A program made the position numbers and the translations under genes. The notes under the pieces were generated by a model. The model saw only the letters and a program-made list of their open reading frames with translations. It did no database searches and was not told where the DNA came from. This document shows, one piece after another, positions 49,190 through 62,181 of a DNA stretch of 64,000 nucleotides; positions within the stretch are counted from its first letter, which is position 1; every line of letters begins with the position of its first letter. Source of the stretch: Rallus limicola (Eukaryota > Chordata > Aves > Gruiformes > Rallidae); NCBI GenBank assembly GCA_022605955.1, contig JAKCOZ010000041.1, positions 5,649,001 through 5,713,000 of the forward strand, in the 5' to 3' direction.

Positions 49190-49440
49190 CATGGTTTCGC
49201 CTCAGCCCAGAACCAGCTTCTACAGCAGTATCTTGCCATAAGTCAGCACCCCAGATGGCTTTGCCTCTACGCTGCCAGTTGCTCTGTTTTCACTGCTGCA
49301 ACCACCCCCGCAGGGCATTGGCCACCATCCACGAGTCAGTACAGAGGTAGAGCATTGGCTACTTTTCTCCTTCACAACGCCTAGGGTTAAATGGATGGTT
49401 TCACCACAGCAAACTGCTCCATGCAGCAGCCTTCCATCTC
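49190..49440 (-). pseudogene. Broken ERV-L-type pol fragment (RNase H region)
   Basis: On the minus strand, one frame read through 49361-49190 encodes a segment with TDSW at 49340-49329, followed by MVANAL and, after a stop, KQSNWQRRGK and then a Trp-Gln-Asp block. The TDS motif carries one of the acidic active-site residues of retroviral RNase H, and this arrangement with WxxxW and NWQ is what I recognise from ERV-L (class III) pol. The frame is broken: TAG at 49361-49359 just upstream, and TGA at 49292-49290 where a Trp codon would be one base different. Upstream sequence (to about 49440) continues the similarity weakly in another frame. No LTR or other pol part adjoins, so it is an isolated, old fragment. 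The annotated-looking open frames here (minus 49003-49239; plus 49055-49384) are in other frames and are not genes. Confidence 0.7.
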
Positions 49441-52400
49441 CGATGCTTTTCCAGGACAGGGAACTTTCACAGAGACATCAAGAAAGAAATTGCCATTCCT
49501 TCTCTAGCTGCTGAGTGTGTACAGAGGGAAAGTTAAGGAGATAAACTGTCTTTTCACTTTTCCATAGTTTTCTAAAGCATCTTGTAAAAATACTGCTTTT
49601 ACCCTTGATGTGCCATTGGCTTGGTAGATTTTTATCAATATATATGTTTGATAAAATGTAGGAACCAAGGGCAAGATTACTGTTTTCAAGAGAAGATCCC
49701 CAAGTTCTCAAAAATTATGTTTTATATCTGACTCTTTTATTTCTTTGCCTCACAACAGAAATTAGAGGCCTAGCCTTATTTCAGAAGTACTACAGCTGTC
49801 AAAGGAGAAAAGCAGCATAAAACATTGTTAGTATGTTCTCACTTTCTGAAAGAAGAAAGAAAAAAGAAAATAACCAAAACCCCAGCAGTTCCCAGATTAC
49901 ACTGACCATGTAGTTTTCTATTTGGAATAATTTCAACCTTGGACTTAACTGTTTCTTACATCTCAACCATCAACTGAAAAAGAGTTATCATACCAGAGGG
50001 AGAACTAAAAATCACAAAAAAAATCCCTTACTGGAAAAGCAAACTACCTAAAAAGTAGCTGATTTAAGTTGATTAGGTAATTAATGCCCCTAAATGAAAT
50101 TAATTGAATTTACAGCTTTATTTTACATTCAAGGAAATCTCCAGAGAAAATTTAAGCAATTCAAGTTTTAATTATTTAAAGCTATCGTTTCTTGCAAATT
50201 ATTCTAGCCGAAATGGTGGTATAAACAAACTCTTTGGGAAAATAGATCTCTAATGAAGAACTTCTATGAAAGCTACATTTTAAATCATCCTTCTGATATA
50301 TTAGTCACTCTAATATTATTAATAACCACAGGAAAACATGGGGGGTGAGGGGTTGATGCTGCAGGGGTAACATGAGCTGAGGTGAGACACGAAATTGTTT
50401 ACCAACACAGGCACTGACCATTGAGGCAAAGAGATAACCTTTTGCACCTGTTTAGGTCAAGGGCAAGTCTGGGACAATTATTTAAGACAAAAGTCTGTGT
50501 TCATTATACCTTTCCTTACTACTGACATGGCAGCAAGTCATGTTTCTGGCCTCGTGTTGCTTCCCGAGTTGTCCCATGAGTGGCAACTCATGTGCACCAT
50601 GAGCCCAACTGAGCACTGATACACACAACACTAAACTGCACTGTACCAACTTGGGTCAGGATGGTCAGTGCCAGATCAGGCTCATGCCTCCAGCTGTGGA
50701 AGAGGAGTACTGCTTCTTTCCTTGCTGACATCCATGCAGCTGGGACACCCTGCCCACCAGAGTCCTTGCTCTGCAGCCACTGCTGCTCACTCCGAGCCAG
50801 GTGGAGCTACAGGCAAAACGTCTGTGGGCTCCTACATGATCAGAGCTTCCTGTCAGCCCTCTTTATCACCTTGGCTTGCAGAAAATCCTGCATTGGATGA
50901 GAAGGGATCATAAAACACGTATGGGTTTGAGCAGTGTGAATTTCATTTCCCCTTTCTAACTGATAAAGAAATTAAATTTTTTAACAAGTTACTTAGGGTA
51001 ACTCACGACAAGTTTTAACACTCTTATCTAGATTGAGAGTTAAGGTTGATCTTTGACTTCTACTCAAGCCATTGAAGAAGACATCAAAGTGAATAAATAC
51101 CTTTTTATACCAGTTATATCAATTTTCTCATCAAAATATTTTAGAGGGACTTTTGGTTCCAGAGAATCAGGTCCTTAACAGCTTCTTCAGTCCTTGCATT
51201 ACAGATGGGAAAATGCATCAAGGTGATACACACCATGAGACCAGCATTGCCTTGTTTTATAGTCGAACTAAAGGTTCAAAATAATATAAACAAAGAAAAG
51301 TAAATAACATAGCGATTATTCATCTCAAAGGAATACTACTGTAACCACCAAGTAATTACAAGGACTGATATTTATTAGTATGCAAAGGAGCTAGATCTGT
51401 TTTGCTTCCAGAGCAGCTCAAAGGATAAAAAGCGCTACACATTATAATAAATCACACACAAAAATTCCCTGTTTGTTTCAGCAAACATCTTTACTCTGGA
51501 GGCAAAGAGTGCAGAGCTTCTTCCTGAGAATTTAAAGAAAAAAAAAAAGTTTGTTTAATTTATATTTCCAGTGATGCATTGTGCCTTCAGAGCTCACTTG
51601 GTGGAAAAAGTACAAAGGTTTCAGTTTACAGAAGTTTTGTCAAAATGATTACAGAAGTTGTCATGGAACAATTTCCAAAACAAACTGTGTTATTTTCCTT
51701 TTATGGTCCCCTTGACATTTTTAGTTCTTTAGTGGTGGCATAAGTTTCTGTTTTCACACGAGTGGCAGTGATTTCTCTGATAAACAGCAAAAGTTAAAAA
51801 AAAGAATCACAGGCATCTGTGAGTGCATTGCAATGCCAATATTGCTAACTACTGTGTGTTTGTGTGTATAAATGTATATGTATAGAAGCAAGAAATGAAA
51901 TAACAGAGGGAAGAAGACATTCTTAAAGTGTTTTAGATACTGCTTCTTATCTAAAACATTACTGACAAGCTGACTTAACCTCTGTGTATGCATCATTGCT
52001 GTCCCATTTTGAGCAAATGACAGTACAAAAATTATATATGTCTACTCTCAGAAGCCACACAAAGAAATGTTGAACTGTAAAATAAAATCTTAAGAAGCCT
52101 AAATGACTCATTCTAGCAGGACCCGAAGAAACAATATATCCTCAAAGAAAGCATGGGTCTACTGCATGAAAATATAGTGAGTGGTTTAAACAATGAGATC
52201 AACTATTTGCCACTTGCTCATCTTTTAAAAAGTGTTAAATCAAGATATTAGAGGAGGAGGAAGGAATTTTATTAAAATAAGGCATTCTCTTCATAAAAAT
52301 AATGAGAAATTGATGTTTTTTTAAAATGTAATTGCTTGCTGTCACCTCAGAGAATCTTTGGGAAGCCTCTAAGAGGCTCAGATTGCATGTAGTTCCCTCA

Positions 52401-52801
52401 CATGGCAACGGACAGGGTATCTATCAGAACTATTACCTGGGCTACAAATCTGTAGCCTGTCAGACGAAAGCAAATCCCAGGGGACACACATCCTGCTGTG
52501 CTTCTAAGATGAGTTATTCACTGTCTGTGTAAGTTGAAAGAAAAAGAACTTTGAAACATCTTGGTGCTTAAGAGTTTTGCCACCAGACCCGAGAGACACT
52601 ACTGTCAAATTACCCTTTTAAAGCAGAAACTAAGGAGACTTGGTCTCCCAGAGCTGTCCGCTGGACAAGTCACTCACACTGCTTCCCCAGCTGCCTCATT
52701 CATATTCTGGCTTCAGAAAGAGAGCCCAGAATGAAATAGCCGATTTCCAGTTTCCACACTAGTCCACTTCCTTTTGCAAGTAGACCTGCTTTGACTTCCA
52801 C
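49441..52801. other. AT-rich non-coding DNA, no gene recognised
   Basis: No gene or dated mobile element is recognisable. 50040-50210 is rich in TAATTAAT-like cores (see findings). 50500-50910 is GC-richer with two overlapping plus frames of about 80 codons, not recognisable. A-rich runs occur at 51536-51549 and there is a GT/TA-rich patch at 51851-51885. Confidence 0.5.
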
Positions 52802-53022
52802 TCACAGAATGGCACAGCTTGGGAAGGAGCCCCAGATGCCATCCAGTCCTGCCTGCTCTAAGTTGATCTAGTCAGAGCAGGTTGCTCAGAAATAGCCTGG
52901 TCAAGTTCTGATTATCTCCTTCCCCTGCCTGGACAATCTGTTCCAGCTTTTGACCAATTTCAGGATAAAAATGTTTTCCTTATCTGTATGGAACTTCCCA
53001 TGTTCCAGCTTCTGTCCTTGGA
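52802..53022 (-). mobile_element. Diverged CR1 LINE 3' fragment, minus strand
   Basis: The plus strand shows the reversed CR1 3' end: 'tcacagaatggcacagcttg', 'gaaggagccccagatgccat', 'ggttgctcagaaatagcctg', 'acaatctgttccagcttttg' and 'gttccagcttctgtccttgg'. There is no clean octamer. The sequence 53023-53430 that follows is GC-richer but I could not assign it to CR1 or any other family. Confidence 0.75.
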
Positions 53023-53682
53023 CTACCCACCTGCCACATACACACCCATTGTAGTAAAATCCCAGCAGCATGAGCAAGCTGCCCATGTGCATATGCAAGA
53101 TTTCAACAAAGTTCATCCATCTCTGCTGGTGAGCACAGGTCACCATGTCTGTATTATCATTGGTACTACCCAGGCTGCAGGTAGACAAGAAGTAGACCTG
53201 CACCATGCTATGCTAAAATCGGTCTCTAGACAGAGTAACTGACACCTATCTACAACAGAACAGATAACCTGCCAGCATCACCCATTTTCCACTCATGAAA
53301 TCCCAAATCCAGCCCTGCCATACTTCTGCTGTGTTGCCAAGCAGACTCACTGTCTGGTAAGCCTCAGTGGGAATGACTGACCATCGCCTTCCCCAACACT
53401 TCATCCCATACAGGACCAGCAAGGGCACCTTGACTTAACACATTTACACCGGGTCTTAAAATAGCTGATACAATGAAACCAAAGAACTCCCCGGAGAGAA
53501 ACCTAGGAGAAGCATAGCTAAATCCTGTTATCTGTACCAAAGACTGTCAGAATAATGAACAAAGTGAGATCATTATATCCAGTAAATGCCACTAGTTTTT
53601 ACAGTCTGCTTCTCTGACGTATAGCAACTGTAAATATAAATTGTTTGTGTACATATCTATCAAACACCTACATTTTCAAGAC

Positions 53683-53731
53683 ACTAGAAGTATACTATTA
53701 GTATATAGAAACATGCTAGTATACTTCTAGT
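53683..53731. repeat. Perfect 15-bp inverted repeat with nested palindrome
   Basis: The arm at 53683-53697 (actagaagtatacta) is the exact reverse complement of 53717-53731 (tagtatacttctagt), with a 19-base spacer. A second, nested 7-bp palindrome (tatacta/tagtata at 53691-53697 and 53699-53705, one-base spacer) reuses the left arm, so two alternative hairpins are possible. Confidence 0.9.
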
Positions 53732-56341
53732 AGATAACTAATTGCTTGCATTGTTTTCACGGAACACAGGTACTGATATGGTTCCCTCTTAAGCCCCTGC
53801 AGAAATTCATTTGAGCTTCAAGCCCCAGTGACCACTGAGAAAAGCTGAAGTACTTCCAATACCTTTCATGAATCACAACATGAGTAAACAAAAGCCTTAG
53901 TTAAACAGCTTGGTGTGGAAAGTCTGCACCCCAAGCACAGGCAAAGAGTGTGGGGAACCCTTTTTCAAGGGATACTTAGGAAATAAAAATAGGATCTGTC
54001 ACCTTCCATGAAATATTGTTGTGGCCTCTGTAACACTCCCCAGGCCAGCGCATGATCCTAAAGTTAACAGGGATCACTGTAAGAAGGAACTTCATGTATT
54101 TCTCCCAGGCTGGGACAGAATGTGCCTCTGGCAGGTCCTTAACTTCATGAAGATGCTCCCCGCATACATAGGTAGACTGCTATAATTAGCATACATTAAA
54201 TTCCTGTCACGTTGTTCTTTCCTGTGGATGAAACAAATCCACATCAAAATACACTGGAATTGCCTGTTTCTACAAACCCAGCTAAACCCTGTAGGTCTGT
54301 AGGCTTAGAGCTTCTGAGACCCAGAAACTGAGAAGCTTTATTTGAGCATCTCATTTGGAACATGGCATAATAAAAGATGACAAATAAAAGCTTTCTTGAG
54401 TTTTCTTCCCGTTCCTCCCTTTCTAAATTAAAACAAACAACAAAACCCCCAAACAAACAAAAAATAGTGTCAGAATATTAAGCAAGCAGATTCCCTTCTT
54501 TGCTACTAGTGTGCAGATTTACACTGGCCTTGGCGGATTCCTATCATACCTCAGAATGTGAGAGACTGAAACCAGCCAGAAGGTTTGAAGGAGGAAAGAT
54601 GATCCAATAAAATATTTGCCAAATGACATGAATATAAAGAGAGGGGTCTCTACATGGGCAAAGTTTTAGAAATATAAATAATGGAAACATCAGTAACTTC
54701 ATGACAAGACAAAACACTGATAATTAAATGATTTTAATAGTATGTCAAGATGAGGAATAACAGTCTTGGGAAATGAGACTGGTAAATTATTATCCCTCAG
54801 GCTTGTTCTACACATTGTTGTTCAAGTGTGAAAAAGACAATATGCAAACTCCTTACCCATATATTTAGCTTTAACACAGTATGAGTGCCCGCGACTCCAG
54901 TGCTAACATCTTCAGGTCTCACACTGGTGAGGAAGATTTAGAACAAGAAAGTACCCAACTTAAGAAGGACATACCTATCTTTATGGCTACGTGGATTTTT
55001 TTTAAAACCCTAAAATTCACCTCTCTACAGAAATACTTCTTCCCTTGTCATTTCCCAACACACAGTTGGACATCACCTTCAAAATCACTGTAGAACAGAC
55101 AATGAATTATGTGAATACATAACAAATATGTGATGCATAGTTATTGAAAAACACATTGCTATAGATTTCCTGTCAGGCAATGTTGTAATTTGTGACCCCC
55201 CTGGCTATTCAGGGTACCTACAATAGACAGCCCTCTATCTGATTTCATCAGAAAAACAGATAAGAGGACCTACCTTTGCAATAAATTACAACACATACAC
55301 TAGTTCTGCAATCAGTTACAGTATTCAACCCAACTGATAACCCCACTAGTATGCTCATCTAAGAGAGCAAAATAATCTACCATATTTTCTAGATAAATAA
55401 AAATCTTTGGATTAACGCTTCATTTTTATAAATATTAGGACTACTCCAGAGTGTAATAAAAACTCTCGATTACAATCAATTTAAATAGCCACACACTTGA
55501 TTATCGACGCACTATACATCTTTTTTATCTTACATTTCTAGATATTTTTACCTTAGAAATTTTGCTAGCGAATTATTAAAAAAAACCCAAACATTTAGTT
55601 TATTTGAAAGTTTAAGAGACAAATAAATGAAAAAGAGACAGAGAGAACAGGGGAAGTGACAGCCAAAAGGATTGTTTTTTCTCACGTAAAAACTCACCTT
55701 TAAAATCCATGTAGAACATGAAGCCTGGGTTCTGGGGGTTTTCTTTTTTCAAAGAACATCTTTTAGCTGCTATTAAACTGTCTGCATTTCAACAGCATTT
55801 AGACTACGCAAAGAAAGATATCCTTAGCTGCCAGTGGTTCAAGTATTCCAATTTAAAGCACAACTTACACAGGCCATAATATTTTGTGGGGCTCTGCTGT
55901 TGTTTCCTGGGGTATTTTTAAAATATTCTCTAAATGTACATGCTTTATCAAGAAGTCAAATATTCTTACACTGTGAAGAGATGGGAATATTTTCATTACT
56001 TATCTATCCTTTTTGAAATCTGCCTTGCAACATTGTAAGAGTACTTGGGACATATTACATCATCACTGATAACATACCAAACCAAGCCAATGGAGAGCTA
56101 AGAGTGACTGCCAGTGCTGTAAATGGATTTTCTGTGCTAGCTTGGGTATCTTCTTCAGTAAAGCTTGGAATTGTGTTTTGAATTCCCTAGGTTCCTAAAC
56201 TCTCGACAATATGATTCAAAACAGATTATTTTCTCTATGTGCTTCTTTACATTTCTGTCCCAATACATGACATTATAACAGAGGGTTTGTCTCTTATAAT
56301 ACAGGTAGATAAGGATGTAGACATTCACAGTGCGCATATAA

Positions 56342-56370
56342 ATATATATATATATATACACACACACACA
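56342..56370 (+). repeat. Compound (AT)n(AC)n microsatellite
   Basis: Positions 56342-56357 are AT/TA repeats, continuing into CA repeats to about 56370, then 'tatattc'. Confidence 0.88.
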
Positions 56371-58284
56371 TATATTCATTTATAAACACATAGATATCAC
56401 ATCTGAAACAGTACAGCCTTGCCTTGAAATGAAACAATCTGGATTAGAAAATTAGGATCAATTTCTTTAACCCTGTAAATCTGGAACTAGTTGCCACTTA
56501 TATTCCTTACTTATAAATACTGAAGGCCAACCTCCAAGGTCAATGAGAAGCTCAGATGCCTGTGTGATTTACTGAGGTTTTCAATTCAATTGACTGCAGT
56601 ATAGGTTTTTGATAGACAGGAAATCTATTTTGAATATAAACGGACGTGATAGAACTCAAAATATGCAAATCACACAAATATATTTCCATCCTAGAAGTAT
56701 AAAAATTAATTTGTTGTGTACAGTAATTGAATTCCTTTGCACAGATTATTTATTGCACATATGTCAACAGAATATGCATGTTAACACTTTGAATATTTCC
56801 ACATATGCTTTCTCCTCTCACTAAAGATATTTTGCCTCTCCTCACTTTTGTGAAGATTCTTTATCCTTTTCTAATTGTAAAATGTCTCAATAAGAGCAGT
56901 GAATTCTTCACTCACAATTATTTTTAACTGTTTTTTCATGTCTGGTGAATCTAACAGCTTAAAAGATTTGGCTTCAACTGCACTTTTTGAACCTCCTGTC
57001 CTTATAATTATAGACACATTCTCCTAATAGGATTTCCAATTTGATGTGCCCTGAGCTTCCATGCCAGAAGGATTACTTAAATTGTTGAAATTTAATTCTA
57101 AATCATTGTGGGTTTGATCACATAACTGAAGAGCCTTTACTGCGTATTGTACAGGGACATGTCACACGGGCCTTTTTCACATCAGAAAGTTTAGAAAAAC
57201 AGCATTTTCAAGGCAAACTGATAATACTTTAGGTTTTGGGGCTTTAGGTCTTAATACCATGGTTTCTAATATGATCATTTCACATATTTCTATTTAAGTA
57301 AATTTTGTAAGCACCAAGAACAAGCCATTCCTAGGTCTCTAAATCTGGAAGCCAGAATGAGGATGAATAACAAAGCAGTTTATCAGATTTATCACTTTGC
57401 TGGCATCTGTCCTACCAGGGAATCAGATCCTCTGGCAAGAATACTTATGGGTTGGGACAAGGACTTTGTTCCTTTTGCAGTAGGCACTAGAGGAAAAAAA
57501 TAACACTTCAGTGTGAGGAGCCTGGAAGAGTAACAAGGTAAAACACAAGAAACACATGATCTATTAAGAATATATGACACAAGCATCCAGTTGATGACAG
57601 GAAAGATTTTCAGATGATTAAAGAGCCAACACCAATAGTCCAAGGGAACTATCTGTCCTTTGGAAAGGTACGGTTGTTAGTCTTGCACATTTAATGTCAC
57701 TAAAAGAACCCACCATCTCACAGTCATTAAACAATAAAACTTGAGGTCTGATCTCTTGTGTAAAACTCCCAAGTTTCATTCAACATTATCTGTACCAAAC
57801 CCGTAACTTCTATTGGAGCTCAAGGCTGTCTCATCAAAAGTAACTGAAAGCTCCTACTTCAAGTACAAATTTTAATCTTTTAATATACATGAACTTATTC
57901 CTTAAGAAAAACTTTTCCATTTTAATTTTTTCAAACACCTCTAGCATAATCCTATAGAAATTCTGACCTTTCTTTCTAAAATAAAATTCCACAAAGCCAG
58001 TATTTATCTTATGGACTGCTTAAAAGTTAAACCTCTTTTGTGATCCCTGAATTCCTACAGGACAGCTCCATAGAACTCCTACATGAAAATGAAGCATCTA
58101 TATCTCTTCCACAGTATCACTGTGAAGAGTTTAAATTTATTGTTATTGCCCAGTTAGTGAGAATTAACATTTGGTATTTTAAAAATTTGAGATTTGACTT
58201 CACTCCCTTCAACAGCCCTTTTTTGAGTTATTTTTTTCTTACACTTTGTTTAGCTGTATCCAGTCATCCCTTCACTAAGCACGT

Positions 58285-58665
58285 ACAGATTGGAGTCCAG
58301 AGGAGAGCCACCAAGGTGGCTACAGAGCTACAATACAAAATACCAGAGAGTGGTTCACTCAGCCTGAAGCTAAAAAACTTCAGGGTTCATGTTTCCTTAG
58401 GTGCAGTTATATAGAAGGAAGTATTAGTTCCTCCTCAAACACACCCAGCAAAAGGCTGAGAGGCAACAGACACACATTCCAAGAAAATCACTGTTGATTA
58501 TTTTTCAGGAAAAATTTTCTGCATAATTAGGAATGTAAACTTGCCCCACAAGTCTGTGGAATGCCTATGCATTGGGGGTGATCCAAACACAACAAGACAC
58601 AAGCCTGAGCGAGATGATCTAACTCCAGTATGAACTAGATGACTTCCCAAAGTCCCTTCTGGGTA
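58285..58665 (+). mobile_element. Old CR1 LINE fragment, plus strand
   Basis: The copy runs from 'attggagtccagaggagagc' (ORF2 C-terminal region) through 'gtggttcactcagcctgaag' and a decayed 3' UTR to 'actagatgacttcccaaagt' and 'cccttctgggtaaggtt' (about 58665). The tail octamer is not recognisable. It is strongly diverged, like the copy at 3945. The plus frame at 58040-58414 partly overlaps it but is not a gene. Confidence 0.72.
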
Positions 58666-61600
58666 AGGTTAGAAAATCATCAAGTAAAATTTATTATACT
58701 CCTTGGATTAGCCCAACTCATTTCTAAAAAACATGATCCATGTGTTCACTTTATTTTTTAAATCTCCCAGGCTGAACTTGCCACACTTTGCACGTTTAGC
58801 GGCTGCCTCTGTATTTCAGAGTGGGCAAGGACTAATAATCACTCTTCTGTGCAGGCTCAGGATATTTCATGCCATCTGTGAAGATCATACTCATTGCAGA
58901 ATTTTCCAGGTTAAGTGCAATGCCAGTTCTTTCAGTAATCACTAGCTGTAAGTATGAACATCAATGACAGCAGCATTTCTAGTTGGGTCCCAGATCTGTA
59001 CAGGCACTTTGGCAATTCATCGCTCGTACTTAATGCAAACTTCGACTGGCAGTACTGGAAGTTACATATTTGATTTCTCTCTGATTTCTTCAGAACACTT
59101 TCTATGTTTAGCCTTGTCTACCATTGTGCTAGCCCTTCTGACAGTAACATGCTTGTCTTTTCAAATGAAAAGGGTTTTACCAACACATGAAGCAGCTTGA
59201 GTGGGAGTCACCAGTATGGAAACTCACTGTGCTGGAAAGTTACCAGCTGTTACTACCAAGGGAACAGGGAAACACATCAGTTAAGATATGGGCAGAAACC
59301 TAGCATCAAATATTTTCAACTCAGAATGAAGACAAACTTTGAAATACAGATATTGCCCATGCAATAGGAATTCTGACCAGCCCTAAAAGCAGGATTTTCC
59401 TTTGAGATAAAGAGAGACAAAGCAAAAGACGTCAAAACTTTCAGGAGCCATCCCTAACAATATCCCTCAAATCTGGTCTGTCTTACCTTTTCTCTGAAAT
59501 TATAGCAGTGTTAGAAAACCACATAGGTGAGATTTGAGCCTTTTATCAATTTATCTTCCACTCCTTGGCAGGTGATGTCCAAATTTTTACTCTCCATGTA
59601 CTCCTTTCTCTGCAATATTCATTATTGTACTCTCCATGGGTTCACTGTGGATCCCATCTCCTATCTGAAATGTCTGCATAGCTTGAAGTTTTCTATTTCA
59701 ACTCTGGCGTATCTCTGAACCGTTAGTTAAAGATGATTTAAGAAACTGGAAGATTATTTGGAAAAAAATAAAACAAACCTTTTTCCCATAAGTGATTAGC
59801 TAAAATTTGCATGATTTCTAAATTTAACTCCTCAGGTTAAAAACAAACAAGAAATTTTAAAAGGGATGTTTAAAAATAAACAAAAAATGTTGGAAGACAA
59901 TTATTTGATTTGGCCTCAGTCAGAAAAGCCATGGGGTATCCCCAAGCTGGGGACAACTGCTGCCCAGCTAATGCCCTGCTTCCCAGGAAGTTGCTGGACA
60001 TTGCCTGTGGATAGGAAGTTGAGAATTAATCTCCTTCGATTTTGCCTTGGCTTTCTCCATTGAACTGTCTTTATCCCAAGCCAAGAGTTCTTCATCTTAT
60101 TGTCTTCCCCCATCCTGCTGAGGAGGGAAAGGGAGAGACCAGCTGGGTGAGCACCTGGTGTCCAGCCAAGGTCAACCCAATACAAATGTAAAATGAGCGA
60201 TTAATTTATAATGAACTATTAATTATTTTTAAAGCTATTAAAACTGCTGGGTGTTTCTTAAAGGGTGGCTGGCCATGCTGGACAATTTCAATTTCTCTGG
60301 ATACGCGCAGTCATTAATTGAAAACTGGTGAACAGGACGTGGCTCACTAAATGACTGTAAGACAAATTTTCCCTATCCCCATGTGAAATCTTTTCCTAAT
60401 GACAGCAACACTTACAAGCAGGGATCAAGCACTCCTTCTTTCTGCCAAAAGGAATTTATGAGCCTACTTTGCAAAACTAAAGTTTAATTTCACTTTTTAT
60501 ACAGTTATAATCACCAGTTGTGGTATTTCTTAAAACCAATAATGGATTGAGCATTCTCCTTTGTGATAATTCAACATATTAAGTGCAAACCCATCAGGAA
60601 ATGATCTCAATGAATAATATGTCAAAATAATGCAATGCACTTTAGCTCATATTCTGCTGATGGATTTAAAACCAGTCTTTAGGAAATGATAATGTTGTTT
60701 TGAAGATGAATCTACTTACAACAGACACACTATGACAAACGATTTCTTTTCAGACCTGCAATTTATAAAGGCCAGGTGGAAGATGATATAAACGTAATGA
60801 AAGTTTGAAAACATAACAGGACTGAAGACAGTGCATCAATTTCTGAACTTCCAATCAAGGAGGTGATGTCCTTAATGGTTTTCTGGAGCTCTGCCTCTCA
60901 GAGCTATAATGTTAAAACTATCCAGCTCATGCAGCTCCAATCTTTTCCAGCCTCACTTTTCTCCCCAGTGTGAGATTATGAAATCCATTTATCTTCACCC
61001 AGTAGAATACTCTAGTTAGAGACACAAAACATGCTGCTATCAAGGAAACAAAGTGCGCTGGAAAGCCTTCCAATTTATTAACTGTTTACTGGTTCTTTAT
61101 TAGAGAAATAATATAACCTCAGCTTCTACAAAATCCCCAAGGATTCACAGGTAATTGACTGAAGCATATTATTCCAATGAACACTGTAAAAACAAAGTTT
61201 ACTTTCACCATGAGGGAAATACCAGATTTTCACCATGAGGGAAATACCAAATTTTTATCTAAGAAAGAGTGGTACAAGCCAAATCCTGATTCTGAGAACA
61301 TACTCCTCATCCACGCTACTGAATTTTATCATATACATCCTCAGAAATGACCAGGAGATAGTAATAACCTTGATTGGTAATAGCCAGTATTAATGTAGAC
61401 CAACTTCTTCCAGGGACCCAAAGCTCCATCGACACAGGATACTTGAAGCAATGGGGCCAAAATCTCAGGAGGAATTAATGCTGCTATTACATCTTCAACT
61501 GATACCATCTGATACTATCATCATCATCACTATCTCAGTTAAAACTAGGTTTGCTGTTTCCTGCTCCTAATGCTTCATTCAGATACAGAACAAAACCAGC

Positions 61601-62181
61601 ATCCAATTGGTAGTAATCAAGTAGAATGAGCAGGGAGCAAGGACCACGCTTACTCATCATATTGTGAAATATATGCTAACATGTCCTCAAGTAATTGAAG
61701 AAACCTGTCTCAAATAGAGAGGTTTGCAGAAACAAGCAGCTGAATTCAATGAACACATGTATGCCTGTTCACAGTTCAGCCACCCTGCTGGGAACTGCTG
61801 CCATCTTCTAAAATTCAAGCATTTAAAAGCCCAGATGACCAGAATTGTTCAGACACATGGCTGTCAGTTATGCTTTGCAATAAATGGAATCTTTCGCAGA
61901 ATCTAGCATCAGTTTAAATTTTTTCTCTCAATTTTTATTATTACTCTGTCAATTCAACAACTGAAAGAAACAAACACCCTGAATTTCACATTAGGGGTCC
62001 ATTCAGTTAATAACAGACTAAATTCCTTAACTCTGAAGTAACTAAGTTACTGTAATTTTTATGACCTTTGAATATAGTCTTAATATTTATTTGCATTACC
62101 ATAACACACAATATCTCCAGTTTTAGCATAAAATGCCTTTGTCCTATCTTACAAATGCAATGGACCCCGATTACTATTTAC
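58666..62181. other. AT-rich non-coding DNA, no gene recognised
   Basis: No gene is recognisable. Open frames of up to 89 codons (minus 59916-60185) show no similarity. A perfect 25-bp tandem duplication at 61203-61252 is listed separately. 60190-60350 is an AT-rich block with repeated ATTAATT/TAAT cores (see findings). Confidence 0.5.
61203..61252 (+). repeat. Tandem duplication, 25-bp unit, two copies
   Basis: The unit containing ttcaccatgagggaaatacc starts at 61203 and repeats in phase from 61228. The copies differ only at one position near their ends. Confidence 0.88.

Larger units (their letters stand above)
53023..58284. other. Non-coding DNA, no gene recognised
   Basis: 53023-53430 is an unassigned GC-richer segment with a minus frame at 53246-53428 and plus frame at 52988-53242. 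The rest is AT-rich and unique-looking. The hairpin at 53683-53731 and the dinucleotide repeat at 56342-56370 are listed separately. Confidence 0.5.
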
